A stretch of 21,094 nucleotides of DNA from assembly GCF_009208055.1 (NCBI RefSeq), contig NZ_WFKI01000042.1, positions 1 through 21,094 of the forward strand, in the 5' to 3' direction. Shown here piece after piece: positions 15,596 through 21,094 of this stretch (positions within the stretch are counted from its first letter, which is position 1; each line of letters begins with the position of its first letter). A program made the translations under genes and the position numbers. The notes under the pieces were generated by a model. The model saw nothing but the letters and a program-made list of their open reading frames with translations. It made no database searches and was not told the origin of the DNA. Source of the stretch: Poseidonibacter ostreae. GTDB taxonomy: Bacteria; Campylobacterota; Campylobacteria; Campylobacterales; Arcobacteraceae.

Positions 15596-16399
15596 ATGCT
15601 AGATTTAGAAATGATACTTCAGTTGATTTTATTAGGTGGATTAGTTGGAGTTGTATCTGGATTATTTGGTATTGGTGGAGGGGGAATTATTGTTCCTTCT
15701 TTAACATCAATATTTTTATTGCAGGGTATAGATGAGCAAAATGTGGTACATTTTGCATTGGGTACTTCAATGGCAATAATTGTAATTACTTCTTTATCAA
15801 GTGTTTTAGCTCAACAAAAAAAGAAGGCTATTATCTGGAATATTTCTAAGATGATGGTACCTGGTATTTTTGTTGGTACTTTTTTATCAACTTTTATTGC
15901 TTCTCTATTAAATTCAGTAACACTATCAATAATATTTACATCTTTTATGCTTTATTCCTCAATTAAAATGTTTTTAAACAATGAGTCAGATATAAAGAAA
16001 AAAGTTTTCAATAAAAAAATACAATTTTTTGCAGGTTCATTAATTGGTGGTTTATCCGCATTGGTTTCAATAGGTGGTGGAATTTTAAGTGTTCCCTATC
16101 TATTACTTCAAAATATTGATATCAAAAAAGCCATTGCTACATCTTCGAGTTTGGGCTTATTTATTGCAATATCTGGAACATTAGGATATATTGTAAATGG
16201 ATGGTCATATAATTCATTTGATCAATTATTAGTAGGTTATGTTAGTTTGCCTGCTTTATTATTTGTTGGGATAACTAGTTACTTAACTGCTCCCATAGGC
16301 GTAAAACTTTTGCATCGATTTGATGTATCATTAATGAAAAGGCTTTTTTCTTTAATCCCTTTTTTGTTAAGTATAAGGATGATTTTTGAGTTAATATAA
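15596..16399 (+). CDS. TauE/SafE family membrane permease
   Basis: This 267-residue hydrophobic protein has about eight membrane spans in two halves. Each half opens with the family's glycine-rich loop: LFGIGGGGIIVPSL near the N-terminus and SIGGGILSVPYLL near the middle. The family was first linked to sulfite or sulfoacetate export but is broad and mostly of unknown substrate. The gene lies 79 nt after dmpD on the same strand, with a GAAAGGAAA ribosome binding site and no strong terminator in between, so it may be the last gene of the phenol transcript. A role in moving an aromatic compound or pathway acid is only a suggestion. A bidirectional terminator follows at once. Confidence 0.85.
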   Translation: MLDLEMILQLILLGGLVGVVSGLFGIGGGGIIVPSLTSIFLLQGIDEQNVVHFALGTSMAIIVITSLSSVLAQQKKKAIIWNISKMMVPGIFVGTFLSTFIASLLNSVTLSIIFTSFMLYSSIKMFLNNESDIKKKVFNKKIQFFAGSLIGGLSALVSIGGGILSVPYLLLQNIDIKKAIATSSSLGLFIAISGTLGYIVNGWSYNSFDQLLVGYVSLPALLFVGITSYLTAPIGVKLLHRFDVSLMKRLFSLIPFLLSIRMIFELI

Positions 16400-16423
16400 A
16401 ATCACTTCTTGAGAAGTGATTTT
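16398..16423. terminator. Bidirectional terminator between the phenol region and the ABC importer
   Basis: AAAATCACTTCT (16398-16409) and AGAAGTGATTTT (16412-16423) are perfect 12-bp arms. The A-run and T-run at the ends suit termination in both directions. It overlaps the permease stop codon and lies 2 nt from the livM stop, exactly between two convergent genes. Confidence 0.85.
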
Positions 16424-16425
16424 AG

Positions 16426-17436
16426 TTATTCCCTCTTTTTAACATGTCGTTTTATTGCAAAGAAGTGTATATTATTAAATTTACTCTTAATAAGTCCCCA
16501 TAATCCTTGAGGTGCTTTAATCATAATAATTATTGTAAATAGTCCTAATACAATAAGATACCAAGTTCCTAAGTCATCCATTGTTTCTCTCATTGTTATA
16601 TAAACGATGGTACCAATAATTGGACCTTCGATTGTTCCAATTCCTCCAATTACAACTATAAAAAACATAATTACAGTCCATTCAATGGAAAAAGCAGCTT
16701 CAGGAGAAACTCTTAATTTTGTAATAAATATTAATGCTCCGGCCATTCCCGTTACAAATGCAGCAGTTAAATATACAAATAGTTTTACCTTTTTTACTTT
16801 TATACCTAGACTTTCTGATGCTACTTCATTATCTCTAACAGCAGTTAATGAAATCCCATATTTTGATCTTAAAAGATAATTAACTAAGATTACTGAACCT
16901 ATACCCAAAAGAATTGCAAACCAAAGTGTTAAAGATTCTCTCCACCAAGTTGGAATTCCTTTCATTGTTTTTGTAATTGATAAACCTGAACCTCCACCTA
17001 ACCAAGAAGAATTTGAAAATAATAGTCTGAATGTTTCAGCTAAAACCCAAGTACCAACAGCAAAATAAACACCTTTTAGTCTAAATGCAACTTTTGATAC
17101 AAAATATCCTACAATTAATGAAACTAACCCCGCAATAGGTATTACTAAAAATGGATCAATTCCAAGTTTATAGGAGAATATTACTAAACAATATGCTCCA
17201 ATTCCAATAAATAGTTGTTGACCAACTGATACTAACCCTCCATAACCTGCGAGTAAATTCCACATTTGTGCAATAGATAAAATATATAAAAATTCAGTAA
17301 CTTTTCTTATATCAGCACGTCCAAGCCACCAAGGAGTTGATATTAAGAAAATTATAAATATTATTGTAAATATTGAAAAACCTTTAGTTAATTTATTACC
17401 TCTAGTAATTTCATATTTTGATGAAACTGATTCCAT
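16426..17436 (-). CDS. livM: Branched-chain-amino-acid-type ABC transporter permease (LivM family)
   Basis: This 336-residue inner-membrane permease has about 8-10 predicted spans. LivM marks are the AEFL/LAGYGGLVSVGQQLFIGIGAY region near the first spans, the cytoplasmic loop SKYGISLTAVRDNEVASESLGI that docks the ATPases, and VVIGGIGTIEGPIIGT near the C-terminus. It pairs with LivH. It is the last gene of a five-gene unit and its ATG directly abuts the livH stop, so the two are probably translationally coupled. Substrate is set by the binding protein and is not known. Importers of this family carry branched-chain amino acids, urea, amides or aromatic acids. Confidence 0.93.
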   Translation of the reverse strand: MESVSSKYEITRGNKLTKGFSIFTIIFIIFLISTPWWLGRADIRKVTEFLYILSIAQMWNLLAGYGGLVSVGQQLFIGIGAYCLVIFSYKLGIDPFLVIPIAGLVSLIVGYFVSKVAFRLKGVYFAVGTWVLAETFRLLFSNSSWLGGGSGLSITKTMKGIPTWWRESLTLWFAILLGIGSVILVNYLLRSKYGISLTAVRDNEVASESLGIKVKKVKLFVYLTAAFVTGMAGALIFITKLRVSPEAAFSIEWTVIMFFIVVIGGIGTIEGPIIGTIVYITMRETMDDLGTWYLIVLGLFTIIIMIKAPQGLWGLIKSKFNNIHFFAIKRHVKKRE

Positions 17437-18309
17437 TTATTTCTCCTTAGTTTTTGGAAATAAACCATTAGGTTTAATCATTAATATAATAATAAACACA
17501 AGATGTCCTGCTAATATTCCCCATCCTGGGTTAATATTTGAACCAATTGTTTGTGCTACACCTAATATTATTCCACCAATTAGTGTTCCCCAAAAAGAAC
17601 CAAGTCCTCCAATAATTACAACTTCAAAAGCATATAATAATTGTAAGGGTCCAGCTGCTGGGTCAAAGTTTGTACGTATTGCTAAAAGTACACCAGCAAT
17701 TGCAGTAACTCCAAGAGCTAATCCCATTGCCATCGCATAAATATGCTTAGTTTTAATACCCATTAATTGTGCTGTAACATGGTCATCTGAAGTAGCTCTA
17801 AAGCATATACCTAACTTCGTATTATAGAATATATATTGTAGTCCAAAGATAACTGCTATTGCAATTACTATAGTAAGCAAAGGAAAAACACCAATTGCAA
17901 TATCACTTACTAATTGAATACTTGATACTTCAACAGCTCCAGCATTTAATCCTCTAAAATCTGCAGAGAATATTTCTAAAAGTAAATTTTGTACTATAAT
18001 TGACATACCAAAGGTTACAAGTAACGGTGCTAATATATCATTTCCTAGTGTTTTATTTAATACTAGTTTTTGTAATACATAACCAAAACATGCCATTAAA
18101 GGAACTATTAATAATATTGTATAAAAAGGATTTATTCCTAAAGGGTGCACAACTGCAAAGGCAAGATATGCAGACATTATAATAAAGTCTCCATGTGCCA
18201 TATTTATTATTCTCATTACTCCAAAAGATAATGATAGTCCCGTTGCAAATAATGCATAAAGACCACCAAGTAATATCCCTTGAATAATTACATTTAGCCA
18301 TTCAATCAT
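17437..18309 (-). CDS. livH: Branched-chain-amino-acid-type ABC transporter permease (LivH family)
   Basis: This 290-residue inner-membrane permease has about eight spans. LivH marks are GILLGGLYALFATGLSLSFGVMRIINMAHGDFIIM near the N-terminus, the ATPase-docking loop KLGICFRATSDDHVTAQLMGI, and EVVIIGGLGSFWGTLIGGIILG near the end. It starts 2 nt after the livF stop, and its GGAG ribosome binding site lies within the last codons of livF. It forms the membrane channel with LivM. Confidence 0.94.
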   Translation of the reverse strand: MIEWLNVIIQGILLGGLYALFATGLSLSFGVMRIINMAHGDFIIMSAYLAFAVVHPLGINPFYTILLIVPLMACFGYVLQKLVLNKTLGNDILAPLLVTFGMSIIVQNLLLEIFSADFRGLNAGAVEVSSIQLVSDIAIGVFPLLTIVIAIAVIFGLQYIFYNTKLGICFRATSDDHVTAQLMGIKTKHIYAMAMGLALGVTAIAGVLLAIRTNFDPAAGPLQLLYAFEVVIIGGLGSFWGTLIGGIILGVAQTIGSNINPGWGILAGHLVFIIILMIKPNGLFPKTKEK

Positions 18310-18311
18310 TT

Positions 18312-19010
18312 TTAAACTCCAAAATACGCTTGAGATATTTCATCATGTGTTAAGTCACTTGGTTTTCCTTGAAGTGAAACTTTTCCTTCTTGAAAACAGT
18401 AAACACGATCTGAAACTTTAAGTGCTTGATTTATATCTTGTTCAACTATTACAATTGAAATACCTTCTTTTTTAATTTCAGGAAAAATTGCATAGATATC
18501 TTTTACAATTACAGGTGCAAGTCCTAATGAAATTTCATCACAAAGTAAAACTTTTGGATTAGACATTAATCCTCTACCAATTGCAACCATTTGTTGTTGC
18601 CCACCAGAAAGAGCAGTTCCTGGTGATAATCGTCTCTCTTTTAAAATAGGAAAAATTTCATATATTTTTTCAAGAGTCCATTTCCCTTCTCTTTGTGATT
18701 CTTTTCCTATTAAAAGATTTTCCTCAACAGTTAAACTTGGGAAAAGTTTTCTTCCTTCTGGAACCATAGAAATTCCTAGTTTTGCTATTTCATCAGCTTC
18801 AACGCCACCTATATCTTTATTATTTAGTTTTATAGAAGTAGTGTCAACACTAATTAAACCAGTAATAGATTTTAAAAATGTTGATTTTCCAGCTCCGTTT
18901 GAACCAATTATTGCTACAGTCTCACCTTCATCTAAATGAAAATCAATTCCAAATAATGCTTGAAAATCACCATATTTTGCAATAAGGTTATTACACTCTA
19001 AAATACTCAT
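18312..19010 (-). CDS. livF: ABC transporter ATP-binding protein (LivF family)
   Basis: This 232-residue ATPase has a Walker A motif GSNGAGKS (36-43), signature LSGGQ (134-138), Walker B with catalytic glutamate in VLLCDE (154-159), and the LivF-typical VPEGRKLFPSLTVEENL segment. Its ATG overlaps the livG stop by one base (TAATG), so the two ATPases are coupled and act as a heterodimer energising LivHM. Its signature motif is canonical, unlike that of its partner. Confidence 0.94.
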   Translation of the reverse strand: MSILECNNLIAKYGDFQALFGIDFHLDEGETVAIIGSNGAGKSTFLKSITGLISVDTTSIKLNNKDIGGVEADEIAKLGISMVPEGRKLFPSLTVEENLLIGKESQREGKWTLEKIYEIFPILKERRLSPGTALSGGQQQMVAIGRGLMSNPKVLLCDEISLGLAPVIVKDIYAIFPEIKKEGISIVIVEQDINQALKVSDRVYCFQEGKVSLQGKPSDLTHDEISQAYFGV

Positions 19011-19726
19011 TATTCAATCCCCATATATACTTCTTTAACTTCAGAACTATTCATAACATCTTCAGGAGTACCTTCAATTAAAAGTTCTCCAAAGTTAATT
19101 GCAATTAAACGATCAACAACAGATAAAAGAGCATGAACAATATGTTCAATCCAAATAATTGAAACACCTGCTTTTCTTATATCTTTAATTAATTCAATCA
19201 ACTCAAAAACTTCTTGTTCTGTTAACCCTCCAGCAATTTCATCTAAAAGTAAAACTTTTGGTTGTGTTGATAATGCTTTTGCAAGTTCTAACCTTTTACG
19301 CTCTAACAATGACAATGTTCCTGCAAGTGCTTCAGCTTTATCTATTAATCCCGTTTGTTCTAATACATAAAGAGCCAATTCTTCTGCTTCTTTTTCTGAA
19401 TAGTTATTTCCATAAACAGCACCTACTAAAACATTTTCAAAAACACTCATTCCTTCAAATGGCTGAGGAATTTGATAAGTTCTTCCAAATCCTGCTACAC
19501 ATCTATCCGATGAAGATAGGGCTAAAATACTTTTATCATTAAATAATATCTCTCCACTATCAGGTGTTATATCTCCTGAAATAAGATTGAAAAGTGTAGT
19601 TTTACCTGCGCCATTTGGTCCTAAAATACCAATAGCTTCTCCTCTTTTTAGTTCAAAGGATAAATCATTTGTTACTTTTAAAGATCCAAAGCTTTTGGAA
19701 ACATTTTGTACTTTTAGTAAACTCAA
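19010..19726 (-). CDS. livG: ABC transporter ATP-binding protein (LivG family), TTG start
   Basis: This 238-residue ATPase has a Walker A motif GPNGAGKT (36-43), the Q-loop segment GRTYQIPQPFEGMSVFENV, and Walker B VLLLDE (158-163). Its signature motif is degenerate, LSLLERKRLE (138-147) instead of LSGGQ, so the composite ATP site built with it may be weaker. The start codon is TTG (CAA on the plus strand at 19724-19726), set by a GGAG ribosome binding site 6 nt upstream. No ATG fits the N-terminus as well. It follows the binding-protein gene by 74 nt that include a hairpin. Confidence 0.92.
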   Translation of the reverse strand: MSLLKVQNVSKSFGSLKVTNDLSFELKRGEAIGILGPNGAGKTTLFNLISGDITPDSGEILFNDKSILALSSSDRCVAGFGRTYQIPQPFEGMSVFENVLVGAVYGNNYSEKEAEELALYVLEQTGLIDKAEALAGTLSLLERKRLELAKALSTQPKVLLLDEIAGGLTEQEVFELIELIKDIRKAGVSIIWIEHIVHALLSVVDRLIAINFGELLIEGTPEDVMNSSEVKEVYMGIE

Positions 19727-19753
19727 AAAAAACTCCTATAATTAAATTTATTT

Positions 19754-19783
19754 AAAGTTCATAATATAAATATTATGAACTTT
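19754..19783 (-). terminator. Intercistronic hairpin between the binding-protein gene and livG
   Basis: AAAGTTCATAATAT (19754-19767) and ATATTATGAACTTT (19770-19783) are perfect 14-bp arms with only two bases between them. It lies 17 nt after the binding-protein stop. Hairpins in this place commonly protect the upstream mRNA or terminate part of the transcription, so that the binding protein is made in excess over the membrane parts. The following T-run is weak, so full termination is unlikely. Confidence 0.6.
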
Positions 19784-19800
19784 ATATTGTTCTTCTATTT

Positions 19801-21087
19801 TTAATTAATAGGAGATAGTTTGCTTTGAACTTTAATAGATTTTGCTTGAGAATTTTCAACAATTTCTAGTTCAAGGTTTTTACCTTTTCTTTTCCATTGA
19901 CCAGATACTAAAGGTGTTTTACTAATATTTGGAACTGGTCCTGTTTTAAAGTTAACAGGTCCGACAATTGATGAATAATCAGTATTTGCAATAGCATCTC
20001 TGATTGATTCAAGTTTACCAGGACCTTCAGATCTTTTTAATACATCAATTGCAACTTCAAATAATGCATGTTTGAAACCTAACGGCATTGTCCATTGTTT
20101 ATTTGTAGCTTCTGTATATGCTTGTGCAAGTTGTGCCGATGTTTGATTAGTTAATCCTGATGTAAATGGATGATTCGGCGACCACCATACTTCAACACTT
20201 AAATTATTCGCTCTATCACCGAATGGTTCAATAGCAATTGGGAATTCACTAGCTTTTGCAATAGTTGCAATTTTTGGATTAAATCCTTGTTGACCTGCTT
20301 GATTCCAGAAATTTGCCATATCAGGTGGTGGTATAACTCCTGTTACAATTTCAACACCTTGTTTTTTAAACTCATAAATAAAAGATGAAAAATCACTTGA
20401 TGGAGATTGATATCTTCCCAGATCTACAATTTTATATCCCATCTTTTCTAAAACAGGAGGGAATCCATGTTTTTTATCTGCCCATGCATTACCATCTGAA
20501 TCATTAGGGAATAAAACACCAATAACTTTATTTGTTGGTACTTGCTCCCAAAGATTTGTAAATGAACCAATTACATCTTCTAATCCCCAAAAGAAATGAT
20601 AAGTCCATTCAAAACCTTCCTTTGGATCTCCTCCACGTCCGAAGAAGTGAGGTTGCCATGGGGTATCTGTTGTTAAACAAGGGATTCCATTTATCTCACA
20701 CTGATCAGCAACAGGATTTGTAGTTGCAGGTGTACTTGCAGCAATTACTAAATCAACTTCATCATCTAGGATTAGTTGTGAAGCAACTTCTGATGCTCTA
20801 TTTGAATTTGACTGACTATCTTTATAGATTATTTCAATAGAATGTTTAACTCCATTAATTGTAATTCCATCTTTTGTTGCTTCTTTTACTTGTGATAAAG
20901 TAAACTTATCAGGTTCAGCAAAGATAGCTAGAGGTCCAGTTTGAGGACTAACATATCCAATTTTAAAAGCTTTACCTTTTTTTTCTGAAGCTGCAAATAC
21001 ATTTGTTGTATTTAAAGCTGCAAATCCAGCAAATGTTGCTCCACCTAGACGTTTAAATGCATCTCTTCTAGTTAAATTCTTTTTCAT
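19801..21087 (-). CDS. Periplasmic substrate-binding protein of a Liv-type ABC importer, Tat-like signal
   Basis: This 428-residue protein is of the type 1 periplasmic-binding (Peripla_BP_6, LivJ-like) family. The N-terminus TRRDAFKRLGGATFAGFAALN...VFAA is a Tat-like signal with twin arginines, cleaved probably after FAA near residue 33, so it may be exported folded. The mature part opens with FKIGYVSPQTGPLAIFAEPD, as usual for the family, and has LVIAASTPATTNPVAD and ITGVIPPPDMANFWNQA-like stretches around the two-lobe ligand cleft. It is the first gene of the importer unit. Ligand unknown. Its nearness to phenol genes hints at an aromatic compound, but amino acids or amides are equally possible. 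The gene is complete, but only 7 nt of upstream sequence is in the window, so the promoter cannot be seen. Confidence 0.9.
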   Translation of the reverse strand: MKKNLTRRDAFKRLGGATFAGFAALNTTNVFAASEKKGKAFKIGYVSPQTGPLAIFAEPDKFTLSQVKEATKDGITINGVKHSIEIIYKDSQSNSNRASEVASQLILDDEVDLVIAASTPATTNPVADQCEINGIPCLTTDTPWQPHFFGRGGDPKEGFEWTYHFFWGLEDVIGSFTNLWEQVPTNKVIGVLFPNDSDGNAWADKKHGFPPVLEKMGYKIVDLGRYQSPSSDFSSFIYEFKKQGVEIVTGVIPPPDMANFWNQAGQQGFNPKIATIAKASEFPIAIEPFGDRANNLSVEVWWSPNHPFTSGLTNQTSAQLAQAYTEATNKQWTMPLGFKHALFEVAIDVLKRSEGPGKLESIRDAIANTDYSSIVGPVNFKTGPVPNISKTPLVSGQWKRKGKNLELEIVENSQAKSIKVQSKLSPIN

Positions 21088-21094
21088 TTCTTTT

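Overview
This is a very AT-rich (roughly 70% or more), gene-dense bacterial window. Codon use, the style of the sensor kinases (an AHQWRQPLS-type H-box) and the gene types suggest a Campylobacterota member of the Arcobacter group (Arcobacteraceae). That placement is inference from sequence character; there is no rRNA or other marker here.

Layout, left to right. (1) 1-210: a possible degenerate coding tail on the plus strand, cut by the window edge. (2) 211-3702 (-): a very large sensor histidine kinase with three tandem periplasmic solute-binding domains, one membrane span, a PAS domain and a kinase core. (3) 3703-5969: an accessory patch holding an intergenic stretch with no supported gene, two 28-bp palindromes of identical design (TTTAACAT-N12-ATGTTAAA), a class II Fic protein with a winged-helix tail (-), and a frameshifted, truncated serine recombinase (+). 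(4) 5970-7875 (-): leuB (3-isopropylmalate dehydrogenase) and a short-chain dehydrogenase. (5) 7955-10005 (-): a two-component system, with a HisKA_2-type PAS kinase and a receiver plus winged-helix regulator that overlap by 4 nt and end at a clear terminator. (6) 10137-15516 (+): a complete multicomponent phenol hydroxylase operon dmpKLMNOP followed directly by dmpD, a meta-cleavage hydrolase. A TauE/SafE-family permease gene (15596-16399) follows on the same strand and ends at a bidirectional terminator. (7) 16426-21087 (-): a five-gene branched-chain-amino-acid-type ABC importer (binding protein with Tat-like signal, LivG, LivF, LivH, LivM) running convergently toward the phenol genes.

How it fits together: DmpLNO (hydroxylase), DmpM (effector) and DmpP (reductase), with DmpK as assembly factor, would convert phenol or cresols to catechols. 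DmpD acts two steps later, on the ring-cleavage product, but the catechol 2,3-dioxygenase that links them is not in the window. No DmpR-type sigma-54 activator is seen. The divergently transcribed two-component system is the obvious regulator candidate, and the shared 131-bp promoter region carries a TTTGCGA direct repeat with 11-bp periodicity, the arrangement expected for an OmpR-like regulator. The ABC importer and the TauE/SafE permease may move related aromatic compounds, but their substrates cannot be read from sequence.

I see no tRNA, rRNA, CRISPR array or intact insertion sequence. The most noteworthy items are the two-component-controlled phenol module and its putative operator, the twin palindromes beside fic, and the triple-binding-domain kinase.
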